Shown here in pieces: positions 1 through 6,587 of a stretch of DNA of 34,602 nt (within the stretch, counting starts at the first letter, position 1; each line of letters starts with the position of its first letter). Source of the DNA: Clostridia bacterium (GTDB taxonomy: Bacteria; Bacillota; Clostridia; UBA1381); assembly GCA_900756545.1 (NCBI GenBank), contig CAAEKO010000025.1, positions 1-34,602 of the forward strand, written 5' to 3'. The translations under genes and the position numbers were made by a program. Under the pieces are notes generated by a model. It had not been told where the DNA came from and made no database searches. It was given only the letters and a program-made list of their open reading frames with translations.

Positions 1-24
1 GATTCCTATTTTTTAATAGGAATC
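1..24 (-). terminator. Hairpin at the end of spoIIR
   Basis: Ten bases (GATTCCTATT, 1-10) pair perfectly with AATAGGAATC (15-24) around a TTTT loop, just past the spoIIR stop. It is well placed as the intrinsic terminator of spoIIR, but any U-run on the minus strand would lie outside the window, so this is not proven. Confidence 0.55.
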
Positions 25-30
25 CTTCCT

Positions 31-636
31 TTATCTTATTTTTTCTTTTATCGTCTGCACCCATTCCACAATTTTGAGCTTATACTCTACCTTAGTCTCC
101 GAACTGCTGACCAATGCATAGCTTTCCGGAGAGAGCTGTTTTTGCAGGATTTCCTTTCCCTCCGGACTCAGTTCGCCAAAGGTACTTTCTGTAAAACATA
201 GGGGCGGATAAGCCACACACCACCAGTTCTGTCCTTCGCCTTCTCCCAGCACTACCCGAATACTCTCGTACCGCCCGGCAGGCAGGGTAATCCCGTCATA
301 GGATTTCCGGGGAAAATAGCAATTCTCCACATTTACCCTGGCCTTATAGTCCACACCCAGCGCTGCCAATTTATTTTTCGCGGCTTTTTCTAATATATCT
401 GTGCTCTTCAGCACATCAGTCCGTCCGCCCACCCTTTTAATGTTTTGGCGAACGTTTGTCAGGATTTCGTCTCGGACAGCCAGCTTAATTTGCTGATCAT
501 AGTCTGAGTCACTATTTGCGATCACATGCAGGCGCACAAGACCTCCTGCCAAATCCGATTCCACAGATTCCGCATACACCACGCCGATAACCGCCGCCAA
601 AAACAGCACCGCAGTTATGTAAAAAAATTTATTCAT
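31..636 (-). CDS. spoIIR: Stage II sporulation protein R (SpoIIR)
   Basis: Forespore-made signalling protein which, in Bacillus and Clostridium, is secreted into the intermembrane space and triggers SpoIIGA-dependent processing of pro-sigma-E in the mother cell. The protein has an N-terminal hydrophobic segment (about residues 5-22), followed by the family hallmark around LVRLHVIANSDS and an ion-like block KLAVRDEIL, with a length (about 201 aa) usual for the family. I chose ATG at 636. A TTG two codons upstream (642) is also possible, with AAAGGA closer to it. The gene stands alone and diverges from sleB across a 113-bp region carrying a sigma-F-like promoter, which agrees with the forespore expression known for this gene. 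Identity is recognised from the sequence pattern. Confidence 0.93.
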   Translation of the reverse strand: MNKFFYITAVLFLAAVIGVVYAESVESDLAGGLVRLHVIANSDSDYDQQIKLAVRDEILTNVRQNIKRVGGRTDVLKSTDILEKAAKNKLAALGVDYKARVNVENCYFPRKSYDGITLPAGRYESIRVVLGEGEGQNWWCVAYPPLCFTESTFGELSPEGKEILQKQLSPESYALVSSSETKVEYKLKIVEWVQTIKEKIR

Positions 637-659
637 ATCCAATCCTATCCTTTCAGTAA

Positions 660-689
660 AAGTATTGACAAATATTTACCGTGGTATAC
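660..689 (-). promoter_or_regulatory. Candidate sigma-F promoter of spoIIR
   Basis: On the minus strand GTATA (689-685) is followed by exactly 15 bases and then GTCAATACTT (669-660). This fits the Bacillus sigma-F pattern GYATA-N15-GGNNANAHTR except at the second G and the last base. spoIIR is a known sigma-F target, so position and identity agree. It is a sequence inference only. The opposite strand has a TTGACA (664-669) with no good -10 partner. Confidence 0.5.
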
Positions 690-716
690 ATATTTTACGG
701 CGGCAGGGATAAAATA
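688..716 (+). promoter_or_regulatory. Candidate forespore promoter of sleB
   Basis: GGATAAAATA (707-716) matches the sigma-F -10 pattern GGNNANAHTR at every defined position. Upstream, ACATA (688-692) lies 14 bases away and GTATA (684-688) 18 bases away, so the -35 is ambiguous. sleB homologues are expressed late in the forespore (sigma-G, whose signals overlap those of sigma-F). Plausible but weak. Confidence 0.35.
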
Positions 717-749
717 ACGCCAGAACAACACATAAAGAGGTGAACAACA

Positions 750-1223
750 TTGAAAAAAACTTTCTATCGAATCGGCGTTTTTGTCCTGTCGTTTTCGATA
801 CTGACTGGCGGGATCTTTGCTTCCTACCAGCTGGGTGAGCGTGCATATGCCCAAACGGGCCGTTCCTCCGGCGATGTACAGCTTCTGGCCCGGGCCGTTA
901 ACGGTGAGGCCCGGGGCGAGCCTTATGAGGGACAGGTCGCCGTGGCGGCGGTAATTCTGAACAGGGTGAGGCACTCCTCCTTTCCCAACTCTATTTCCGG
1001 TGTAATCTACCAGCCAGGCGCGTTTACAGCAGTTGCCGACGGTCAGATCAACGTCCCCATTGATCCGAATTCCACGGTATATAAGGCCTGTCAGGACGCA
1101 ATGAACGGCTGGGATCCCACAAACGGCTGTATTTACTATTTCAATCCGGACACAGCCACGAACAAATGGATCTGGTCGCGGCCGCTGATCGTGAAGATCG
1201 GAAAACACCGGTTCTGTAAATAA
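750..1223 (+). CDS. sleB: Spore cortex-lytic / cell wall hydrolase SleB-type
   Basis: Lytic transglycosylase-type enzyme that cuts spore cortex peptidoglycan during germination. Residues 1-34 form a signal-peptide-like segment. The rest is the Hydrolase_2 domain, with the conserved stretch LARAVNGEARGEPYEGQ, in which the Glu of GEARGE is the expected catalytic acid, followed by VAAVILNRV and the C-terminal ending NKWIWSR. It is only 157 aa, and the N-terminal peptidoglycan-binding domain of Bacillus SleB is absent, so it is a catalytic-domain-only form. Start is TTG at 750 with AGAGGTG 7-8 bases upstream. ypeB follows 63 bp downstream on the same strand, the classical sleB-ypeB pair. Confidence 0.9.
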   Translation: MKKTFYRIGVFVLSFSILTGGIFASYQLGERAYAQTGRSSGDVQLLARAVNGEARGEPYEGQVAVAAVILNRVRHSSFPNSISGVIYQPGAFTAVADGQINVPIDPNSTVYKACQDAMNGWDPTNGCIYYFNPDTATNKWIWSRPLIVKIGKHRFCK

Positions 1224-1286
1224 TGCTTATTTTGCCCGCAGTAAGCGCTTTTAGAATCAGCGGGCGGAAAGGTCAGATCAATTCCC

Positions 1287-2645
1287 ATGGAAACAACGAA
1301 AAAACATCAAATCGCATACACTGTTTTATCCATCATCCTGCTGTTTTTTATCATTTGGTCAATCTATCAGCATAAACAGATCAAATCGCTGAAAACAGGC
1401 ATGGAAAACAATTATAACCGGGCCTTCCACGAGTTGGTAGACTATGTGGACGATATCGACACACTCCTGCAAAAAAGTATGCTGGTATCCAGTCCAGCAC
1501 AGATGTCCACTATATCCGGCGAGCTGTTCCGCCAGTCCTCTGCCGCTAAGGCGTGCCTGGGCCAGCTCCCCATTTCCGAAATCCAGCTGGAAAACACGGA
1601 AAAATTCCTGTCCCAGGTGGGCGACTATACCTATGTTCTGAGCCAGAACGTCATCTATGACAATGCGGTTACGGACGAAGAATACAAAAACCTGACTTCC
1701 CTGGGCGAATATGCAAAAAACCTGAATAAGGGCCTTGTGGAAATGCAGCAGGATATTTACGACGGCAACATCAATTTCAACACAGTAGCCCGGGAAGGAT
1801 CGGAGCATTTTAACACAGCGGAGGCCTCCGGCAATTCCGCGCTGTCCGGCTTTGAAAATGTGGAAAAGGAATTCCAGGAATATCCTTCTCTGATTTACGA
1901 TGGTCCATTTTCTGAGCATATCGAAACGGCGAAACCGATGATGCTGGAAAATGAAAAGGAAATTACGGTTGACGAAGCAAAAAATATCGCCCGGGAATTC
2001 CTTTCCGAGCGCGGCGGCGGCCTGATCTTCAGTGAGGAAAGCGAAAACAGCGCTATGGATTTCTATACCTTCCGCGCTTCGGACGACACCCGTGAGATTA
2101 CCATCAGCCTGACCAAAAAAGGCGGACATGTCCTGTATTTTCTGGACAGCCGGTCTGCCGGCGAGGAAGCGCTGGGCTTCCCCGAGGCCGTGCAAAAGGC
2201 AAAGCAGTTCTTAGCCTCCCGCGGGTATACAGCCTTAAAGGAAAGCTATTATGAAAAGGCCGGCGGCATCGCCACCATCAACTTTGCTTATACCCAAAGC
2301 AATGTAGTTTGCTATTCTGATTTGATTAAGGTCAAGGTGGCGCTGGACAACGGCGAAATTCTAGGCCTGGAGGCGCACGGATATATTATGAACCACAAGC
2401 ACCGCGACCTGCCCACGCCTGTTCTATCGCAGGCACAGGCGCAGGAGAAGATCAATAAGCATCTTTCCGTAGACGGCACAGACCTTGTTCTGATCCCCAA
2501 GGATAGCCTGAAAGAAGTTCTTTGCTATGAATTTAAGGGCAATTTCAACGGCAGCAATTTCCTGATTTATATCAACGCCCAGAACGGACATGAAGAAAAG
2601 ATTCTGATGTTGATTGAGTCGGACGACGGTATTTTGACTGTATAA
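1287..2645 (+). CDS. ypeB: Germination protein YpeB
   Basis: Partner of SleB, needed in Bacillus for SleB accumulation and stability in the spore. There is one N-terminal membrane segment (about residues 10-27), then a long helical region (ENNYNRAFHELVDYVDDIDTLL) typical of YpeB. The C-terminal half carries three PepSY-like repeats, beginning near DEAKNIAREFL (about 226), PEAVQKAKQFL (about 299) and SQAQAQEKINKHL (about 379). At 452 aa the length is normal. The SD is poor: GAAAGG lies about 14 bases from the ATG at 1287, so the start could be slightly different or translation could be coupled to sleB. A GC hairpin (about 2648-2664) without a U-run follows the stop. Confidence 0.9.
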   Translation: METTKKHQIAYTVLSIILLFFIIWSIYQHKQIKSLKTGMENNYNRAFHELVDYVDDIDTLLQKSMLVSSPAQMSTISGELFRQSSAAKACLGQLPISEIQLENTEKFLSQVGDYTYVLSQNVIYDNAVTDEEYKNLTSLGEYAKNLNKGLVEMQQDIYDGNINFNTVAREGSEHFNTAEASGNSALSGFENVEKEFQEYPSLIYDGPFSEHIETAKPMMLENEKEITVDEAKNIAREFLSERGGGLIFSEESENSAMDFYTFRASDDTREITISLTKKGGHVLYFLDSRSAGEEALGFPEAVQKAKQFLASRGYTALKESYYEKAGGIATINFAYTQSNVVCYSDLIKVKVALDNGEILGLEAHGYIMNHKHRDLPTPVLSQAQAQEKINKHLSVDGTDLVLIPKDSLKEVLCYEFKGNFNGSNFLIYINAQNGHEEKILMLIESDDGILTV

Positions 2646-2689
2646 ACCCGGGGCTGCTGCCCCGTACATAGAAAACTTGTTAAAAAAAG

Positions 2690-2703
2690 CGAAATTATGT
2701 TTG
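2690..2703. promoter_or_regulatory. LexA-box-like operator upstream of lexA
   Basis: CGAAATTATGTTTG agrees with the Gram-positive SOS box CGAACATATGTTCG at 11 of 14 positions. It overlaps the -35 of the lexA promoter, as expected for autorepression. The call rests on sequence match and position only. Confidence 0.55.
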
Positions 2704-2729
2704 ATTTTTTGCTGTACCTGTGCTATAAT
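2701..2729 (+). promoter_or_regulatory. Sigma-A promoter of lexA
   Basis: TTGATT (2701-2706), a 17-base spacer and TATAAT (2724-2729) lie 31 bp before the lexA start codon. The SD AAAGGGG is at about 2745-2752. Confidence 0.75.
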
Positions 2730-2759
2730 TAAATTAATCTATTTGAAAGGGGCAGCAAA

Positions 2760-3386
2760 ATGGCTGAATTATCAGCAAAAGATTATGAGATTCTGAATTT
2801 TATCCAAAATCAGCTGGAAACAAGAGGATATCCGCCCACAGTGCGGGAGATTTGCGGCGCCGTCGGACTGACATCCACTGCGACTGTCCACGCCCGCCTG
2901 AAAAAACTGGAGAAGCACGGAAAGATTGTCAAGGAAAACGCGAAAAACCGTTCCCTCCGTGTTGTCAAGTATGAAGATGAGCAGGCTAAAACGCCTTATG
3001 TGCAGGACAAGTATCTTGATGTGCCCATCTACGGCAAAATCACCGCCGGCGAACCTATTACAGCCATTCAGGACTTTACCGACACCTTTCCTCTGCCCAT
3101 GGAGTTCGCCCGCAACAAAGATCTGTTCATGCTGAAGGTACAGGGGGAATCCATGATCAACGCGGCTATCCTGGATGGGGACTACATTATCGTGCAGCGC
3201 CAGCCTACGGCAAATAACGGGGAAATTGTCGCAGCCCTGTTGGACGGGGAAAATGCCACAGTAAAGACATTCTACAAGGAAAACGGCCATTTCCGCCTTC
3301 AGCCGGAAAACGATACCATGGAACCGATTATTGTAAATTCTGTGGAGATTTTAGGAAAAGTTGTGGGAGTTTTCCGCAAAATGTAG
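2760..3386 (+). CDS. lexA: LexA repressor
   Basis: SOS regulator: it represses DNA-damage genes and cleaves itself when bound to activated RecA. The N-terminal winged helix (about residues 1-65) contains the recognition-helix region TSTATVHARLKKLEK. The C-terminal S24 peptidase domain has the Ala96-Gly97 cleavage site in YGKITAGEP, the nucleophile Ser131 in VQGESM and the general base Lys169 in ATVKTFY. At 208 aa, the domain order and length are usual. The upstream SOS-like box suggests autoregulation. metK follows with its own promoter. Confidence 0.96.
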   Translation: MAELSAKDYEILNFIQNQLETRGYPPTVREICGAVGLTSTATVHARLKKLEKHGKIVKENAKNRSLRVVKYEDEQAKTPYVQDKYLDVPIYGKITAGEPITAIQDFTDTFPLPMEFARNKDLFMLKVQGESMINAAILDGDYIIVQRQPTANNGEIVAALLDGENATVKTFYKENGHFRLQPENDTMEPIIVNSVEILGKVVGVFRKM

Positions 3387-3412
3387 ACAGGCCTGTCTTT
3401 TTCTGCTATAAT
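3384..3412 (+). promoter_or_regulatory. Sigma-A promoter of metK with a 12-bp palindrome
   Basis: TAGACA (3384-3389), 17 bases, TATAAT (3407-3412). The -35 and spacer are overlaid by the perfect palindrome GACAGGCCTGTC (3386-3397), which could be an operator and is followed by a T-run. The leader to metK is only about 30 nt, so there is no room for a SAM riboswitch. Confidence 0.7.
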
Positions 3413-3446
3413 AAAAGGCAGGATTAGAATAAAGGAGATTTTATGA

Positions 3447-4637
3447 ATGGCACGAAAATTGTTTACCTCTGAATCTGTTACGGAAGGACATCCGGATAAA
3501 ATCTGCGACCAGATTTCCGACGCGATTCTGGACGAGATTCTCCGGCAGGACCCCAACGCCCGTGTCGCGTGCGAAACGGCATGCACCACCGGCATTGTAT
3601 ATATCATGGGTGAAATCACAACGAATTGTTATGTAGACTTTCCAAAGGTCGCCCGGAGCGTTGTTCTGGATATTGGATATGACCGGGCGAAATATGGCTT
3701 TGACGGCAACACCTGCGCCGTCGTTACTTCTATCGACGAGCAGTCCCCGGACATTGCCTTGGGCGTTGACGAAGGCCTAGAAAATAAAGAGGGCGAAAAC
3801 GATACGGGCAACACCAACGGCGCCGGCGACCAGGGCATGATGTTCGGCTATGCCTGCGACGAAACGCCGGAATTGATGCCTATGCCTATATCCTTAGCCC
3901 ACAAGCTGGCTCTCCGTTTGGCTGCGGTACGGAAAGACGGCACACTCCCCTATCTGCGGCCTGACGGCAAAACGCAGGTGACTATCGTATACGAGGATGG
4001 CAGGCCTGTGGCGGTGGATACTATCGTCATTTCCACACAGCACGCCCCGGAGGCGGAGCTGGAGCAAATTAAAAAAGACCTAATCCGGCACGTAATTGAA
4101 CCTACTGTACCCGCAGAGCTTTTAAACGGGGAAACGAAATATTTGATAAACCCTACCGGACGTTTTGTTGTGGGCGGCCCCCAGGGCGACAGCGGGCTGA
4201 CCGGGCGGAAGATCATTGTAGATACATACGGCGGCTACGCCCGGCACGGCGGCGGCGCCTTTTCCGGCAAAGACCCCACTAAGGTAGACCGTTCCGCGGC
4301 TTATGCGGCCCGCTGGGCTGCTAAGAACGTTGTAGCAGCGAAGCTGGCGAAAAAATGTGAGGTTCAGATTGCTTATGCCATCGGCGTAGCCCGGCCGGTT
4401 TCTATTTTAGTGGACACCTTTGGGACAGGCTCTGCGCCTGACGAAAAAATTGCTGCCGCGGTTGAGAAGGTCTTTGATCTGCGGCCCTACGCCATCATCC
4501 GCAGCCTTGATCTTCGCCGGCCAATTTACCGGCAGCTTGCGGCTTACGGGCATCTTGGACGAGAGGATTTGGACGTTCCCTGGGAAAAGACAAATAAAAC
4601 AGAAGATTTGATAAACGCCCTGGCGGCGTTGTCATAA
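3447..4637 (+). CDS. metK: S-adenosylmethionine synthetase (MetK)
   Basis: Makes S-adenosylmethionine from methionine and ATP, the universal methyl donor, in the cytosol. The 396-aa protein carries GHPDK (14-18), the GAGDQGMMFGYA signature in the middle and the glycine-rich GGGAFSGKDPTKVDRS loop. All three alternating-domain blocks are present. The SD AAAGGAG (3431-3437) sits 9 bases before ATG 3447. An out-of-frame ATG at 3443 opens a nine-codon reading frame overlapping the start. A strong bidirectional terminator follows directly. Confidence 0.97.
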   Translation: MARKLFTSESVTEGHPDKICDQISDAILDEILRQDPNARVACETACTTGIVYIMGEITTNCYVDFPKVARSVVLDIGYDRAKYGFDGNTCAVVTSIDEQSPDIALGVDEGLENKEGENDTGNTNGAGDQGMMFGYACDETPELMPMPISLAHKLALRLAAVRKDGTLPYLRPDGKTQVTIVYEDGRPVAVDTIVISTQHAPEAELEQIKKDLIRHVIEPTVPAELLNGETKYLINPTGRFVVGGPQGDSGLTGRKIIVDTYGGYARHGGGAFSGKDPTKVDRSAAYAARWAAKNVVAAKLAKKCEVQIAYAIGVARPVSILVDTFGTGSAPDEKIAAAVEKVFDLRPYAIIRSLDLRRPIYRQLAAYGHLGREDLDVPWEKTNKTEDLINALAALS

Positions 4638-4667
4638 TAAAAAAGCTCTTTTCGGAGCTTTTTTATT
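4636..4667. terminator. Bidirectional terminator between metK and the 4672 gene
   Basis: A 13-bp perfect stem (4636-4648 with 4655-4667, core AAAAAAGCTC/GAGCTTTTTT) has A- and T-rich flanks that give U-runs on both strands. It serves two convergent genes. Confidence 0.9.
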
Positions 4668-4671
4668 ATTC

Positions 4672-4932
4672 TCATCCCAATATATAAAACTCTTTTAATA
4701 GCCGCATACAATCTGTAACCCCCCAGCGCATACCATTGTCCACCGCTTCACGCACCAGCGGGATATATTCATCCTCAACAGCGCTATAATCCACCGGCGG
4801 CAGCATTTCCGCAAGTTCTGTATACATTTCATCCAGCCGGAACGCGTAAGTCTGCCCTATCCCCTGATTTTCGTACTCCTCCTGTGCTTTCTCAAAAAGC
4901 ATTTCCAGCAATTTGTCAAGATTTCTGTCCAT
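4672..4932 (-). CDS. Small acidic protein of unknown function
   Basis: An 86-residue acidic, mostly helical protein that I do not recognise. It begins MDRNLDKLLEMLFEKAQ and holds a tyrosine- and proline-rich middle (MLPPVDYSAVEDEYIPL). There are no membrane segments or metal motifs. I chose ATG 4932 because AAAGGATG lies just upstream. The longer reading frame to 4989 would run into the RNA promoter at 4971-4999. It converges on metK and shares the bidirectional terminator. Coding status is supported by the SD, length and composition. Confidence 0.7.
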   Translation of the reverse strand: MDRNLDKLLEMLFEKAQEEYENQGIGQTYAFRLDEMYTELAEMLPPVDYSAVEDEYIPLVREAVDNGMRWGVTDCMRLLKEFYILG

Positions 4933-4970
4933 TATAAAACATCCTTTCAAAAATAATTTGCACAGACCTC

Positions 4971-4999
4971 TTGCCAAATCCGGGAACACAGTGTATAAT
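4971..4999 (+). promoter_or_regulatory. Promoter of RNA unit 1
   Basis: TTGCCA (4971-4976), 17 bases, TATAAT (4994-4999). The block from CTCTTGC through the -10 is almost identical to the one at 5357-5388 (29 of 32 positions), including the spacer core AAATCCGGGAACACA. Conservation of a spacer suggests that a regulator binds there. Confidence 0.75.
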
Positions 5000-5005
5000 A
5001 TTTGT

Positions 5006-5083
5006 GTACACCAGCTTTGGCTGGCTGTGCTGGTTTATAGGAAGTGGTGTGTTCTTTTCGGTGAAGGCGCCGCTTCCTTTTTT
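5006..5083 (+). ncRNA. Putative small RNA 1 (about 80 nt), convergent with RHH gene 1
   Basis: Starting about 7 bases after the -10, the transcript would hold hairpin ACCAGC (5010-5015)/GCTGGT (5029-5034). It ends in a terminator GGAAGTGGTG (5040-5049)/CGCCGCTTCC (5068-5077, two G-U pairs) followed by TTTTTT (5078-5083). The block GCTTTGGCTGGCTGTG in the 5' part is shared with RNA unit 2. No SD or conserved reading frame was found inside. Its end overlaps the stop codon of the RHH gene on the opposite strand. Function is unknown, and the RNA call is an inference from promoter, terminator and conservation between the copies. Confidence 0.6.
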
Positions 5084-5261
5084 AGCTTTCGTCAGACTCC
5101 AAAAGTCTTTCAACACCCAATCGAATCGCTTCAGCACGCTTGATATTATGCTTTGCAGCATATGCATCAATTTTTTTGATTTGTTCAGCGTCAAAACGTA
5201 TACTGAATCTGCATTCCTTCGGGTTAGCAGCTTTGGGTCTGCCCATTTTTGTGACCTTAAT
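5082..5261 (-). CDS. Small ribbon-helix-helix (CopG/Arc-like) protein 1, probable ATT start
   Basis: A tiny DNA-binding protein with basic N-terminus MGRPKAANPK, a beta-strand RFSIRFD and two helices (EQIKKIDAYAAKH, KRAEAIRLGVERLLE), the ribbon-helix-helix pattern. Such proteins act as dimers on operator DNA. From ATG 5246 it is 54 aa, but no SD lies near. A strong GGAGGTGATG precedes an in-frame ATT at 5261. Starting there gives five more residues and places the start exactly where the paralogue 5456-5638 has its ATG (both have five residues before MGRPK). An ATT start (as in infC) is therefore likely. It has its own promoter (5304-5332). Coding on this strand is well supported by the paralogue. 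Confidence 0.8.
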   Translation of the reverse strand: MKVTKMGRPKAANPKECRFSIRFDAEQIKKIDAYAAKHNIKRAEAIRLGVERLLESDES

Positions 5262-5303
5262 CTTTCATCACCTCCTGACTTCGTGTCACACACTAATATC
5301 CCT

Positions 5304-5332
5304 ATAATATATTATGCCACGCGCTTTGTCAA
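5304..5332 (-). promoter_or_regulatory. Sigma-A promoter of RHH gene 1
   Basis: On the minus strand TTGACA (5332-5327), 17 bases, TATTAT (5309-5304). The AT-rich palindrome ATAATATATTAT covers the -10 and may be an operator. Confidence 0.75.
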
Positions 5333-5359
5333 TTTTTTTTTTAAATTTTTATACAACTC

Positions 5360-5388
5360 TTGCTAAATCCGGGAACACAATGTATAAC
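5360..5388 (+). promoter_or_regulatory. Promoter of RNA unit 2
   Basis: TTGCTA (5360-5365), 17 bases, TATAAC (5383-5388). It is nearly identical, spacer included, to the promoter at 4971-4999. Confidence 0.7.
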
Positions 5389-5394
5389 CGGCTT

Positions 5395-5457
5395 TGGCTG
5401 GCTGTGCCTTTGATAAAGGAAACGGCTTTATCTTGTCGGGGTCGGCCGTTTCTTTTT
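5395..5457 (+). ncRNA. Putative small RNA 2 (about 65 nt), convergent with RHH gene 2
   Basis: The unit shares GCTTTGGCTGGCTGTG (from 5391) with RNA 1. It ends with a perfect 8-bp terminator stem GAAACGGC (5419-5426)/GCCGTTTC (5445-5452) and a TTTTT tail (5453-5457) that overlaps the stop codon of the convergent RHH gene. A minor hairpin CCTTT/AAAGG lies at 5407-5419. There is no reading frame with an SD. As for copy 1, function is unknown. Confidence 0.55.
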
Positions 5458-5638
5458 ATTTGTTTTCTAAGTCGTCGTAAATCCGTTTTATCCCTTTTCT
5501 GACAACATCAGAGCGTGTAGTATTCAAGGCCTCAGTACATTTCTTAAGCTGTGCTTTTGTTTCTTCGCTCACAAGTACAAATATCCGGTCTTTTAAGGGA
5601 TTTTCAGATTTTGGACGCCCCATTTTTTTCGGCGCCAT
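5456..5638 (-). CDS. Small ribbon-helix-helix (CopG/Arc-like) protein 2
   Basis: A 60-residue RHH protein: leader MAPKKMGRPKSENP, beta-strand KDRIFVLVSEET, helix KAQLKKCTEALN and helix TRSDVVRKGIKRIYDDLE. It is a diverged paralogue of the protein at 5082-5261, strongest in the MGRPK head. Start is ATG 5638 with GAGGTG 5 bases upstream. The promoter (5669-5697) is flanked by repeated ATGCGCAT-type sites, consistent with autoregulation, a common habit of small RHH proteins. There is no toxin gene beside it, so an antitoxin role is not supported directly. Confidence 0.85.
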   Translation of the reverse strand: MAPKKMGRPKSENPLKDRIFVLVSEETKAQLKKCTEALNTTRSDVVRKGIKRIYDDLENK

Positions 5639-5656
5639 ATTTTCACCTCACTTATC

Positions 5657-5697
5657 ATGCGCATATTAATTCTATTCTGATGCGCAGAAAAAGTCAA
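5657..5697 (-). promoter_or_regulatory. Promoter and operator-like repeats of RHH gene 2
   Basis: On the minus strand TTGACT (5697-5692), 17 bases, TAGAAT (5674-5669). The palindrome ATGCGCAT (5657-5664) and a second ATGCGCA (5680-5686) sit on either side of the -10. Paired sites around a -10 are what an autoregulating RHH dimer would use. Confidence 0.65.
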
Positions 5698-5748
5698 GCA
5701 ATTTTTTTATTTTTAGAAAAATGATTTCATTTTCCGCCTAACTATATT

Positions 5749-5782
5749 AAAAAATCCCCGGAAGCTTCCAGAGATTTTTAAT
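5749..5782 (-). terminator. Terminator of the AIM24-family gene
   Basis: The minus strand reads AAAAATC, a GGAAGCTTCC inner palindrome, then GATTTTTT, directly after the stop at 5789. The inner stem and outer A/T arms are separated by a small internal loop. Confidence 0.6.
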
Positions 5783-5788
5783 TTGTAT

Positions 5789-6472
5789 TTAATTGGTTTT
5801 CGTTGGTATGTACGGAATGATCCGGCTTGCGAATTTCGGCATGTTTATGGTCTGGAGATAAACCTTACCCGGGCCTTCCAGCGTTGTCAGGAACAAGCCT
5901 TCCCCGCCGAACAGGATATTTTTAAAGCCCTTAACCGTTTCTACCGCGTATCCTACCGTGGCTTCAAAATAAGCTACATTGCCAGTGTCCACCTTGATTT
6001 TTTCTCCCGGCGCAAGGCTGATTTCCTGTATGCTGCCGTCCAGCTCCAGAAATGCTTTTCCATTGCCATGCAAACGCTGGAGCACAAAGCCCTCCCCGCC
6101 GAATATGCCGCCAGTCATGTTTTTCACCACATAGGTCGAAAGCTCCACACTTTCCTGCGCACAGAGAAACGCATTTTTCTGACAAATAAAATCCATTTGG
6201 GGCGTTATATCCAGACAGCGGATACTGCCGGGAAAAGAGGACGCCACAGTAATGCTCTGTTCCGGCTGCCTTGCTGTATAAGTGGCCATGAACAGCGATT
6301 CCCCGGAAAGCATCCGGCCAAGCCCCTTTAAAAGGCCGCCCTTCATATTTGTTTCCATCTCGATCCCCGCAGTCATCCAGCTCATCCCGCCAGACTGGGT
6401 ATAAATCGTTTCGCCCTGATTCAGCTTAATCGTAACCGCCGGCAAATTCCCTCCGAAAATTTCATAATCCAT
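5789..6472 (-). CDS. AIM24 / TIGR00266 family protein
   Basis: A 227-aa beta-rich protein of the TIGR00266/AIM24 family, whose bacterial function is not established. Recognisable parts are the start MDYEIFGGNLPAVTIKLN, the block GGMSWMTAGIEMET and the glycine-rich repeats GGIFGGEGF and NILFGGEGLFL, which form internal pseudo-repeats. I chose ATG 6472 because homologues start here, a promoter (6500-6528) lies directly upstream and AAAGGA precedes it. The frame is open to an ATG at 6571, which itself has a perfect AAGGAGG, adding 33 residues unlike the family. It diverges from the DAHP synthase gene. Confidence 0.85.
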   Translation of the reverse strand: MDYEIFGGNLPAVTIKLNQGETIYTQSGGMSWMTAGIEMETNMKGGLLKGLGRMLSGESLFMATYTARQPEQSITVASSFPGSIRCLDITPQMDFICQKNAFLCAQESVELSTYVVKNMTGGIFGGEGFVLQRLHGNGKAFLELDGSIQEISLAPGEKIKVDTGNVAYFEATVGYAVETVKGFKNILFGGEGLFLTTLEGPGKVYLQTINMPKFASRIIPYIPTKTN

Positions 6473-6499
6473 AAGTTTTAGTCCTTTCTGTTTTTTTTC

Positions 6500-6528
6500 A
6501 TTATATACAAAATATGTCGGAATAGCAA
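6500..6528 (-). promoter_or_regulatory. Sigma-A promoter of the AIM24-family gene
   Basis: On the minus strand TTGCTA (6528-6523), 17 bases, TATAAT (6505-6500). It lies inside the possible N-terminal extension of the gene and supports the downstream start at 6472. Confidence 0.65.
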
Positions 6529-6587
6529 GCCTAATTTTAACAAAAAGCCAAATTCCCTTATCCCAGTACATTTTATGCCTCCTTCTC

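Noticed and set aside
645..1208. 187-residue minus frame opposite sleB
   Set aside because: Shadow of sleB: low-complexity, no SD, no family pattern.
3413..3446. SAM riboswitch upstream of metK
   Set aside because: The leader between promoter and start is too short for any known SAM riboswitch.
4971..5366. 131-residue + frame across the first RNA/RHH cassette, and the - frame 4916-5293
   Set aside because: Neither has an SD at its start, they are not conserved in the second cassette, and both cross the promoters and terminators found there. The true gene here is the short RHH frame.
5082..5638. RHH genes as antitoxins of a type II toxin-antitoxin pair
   Set aside because: No toxin-like partner gene lies beside either copy.
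5783..6331. 182-residue plus frame opposite the AIM24-family gene
   Set aside because: Antisense shadow with no recognisable domain.
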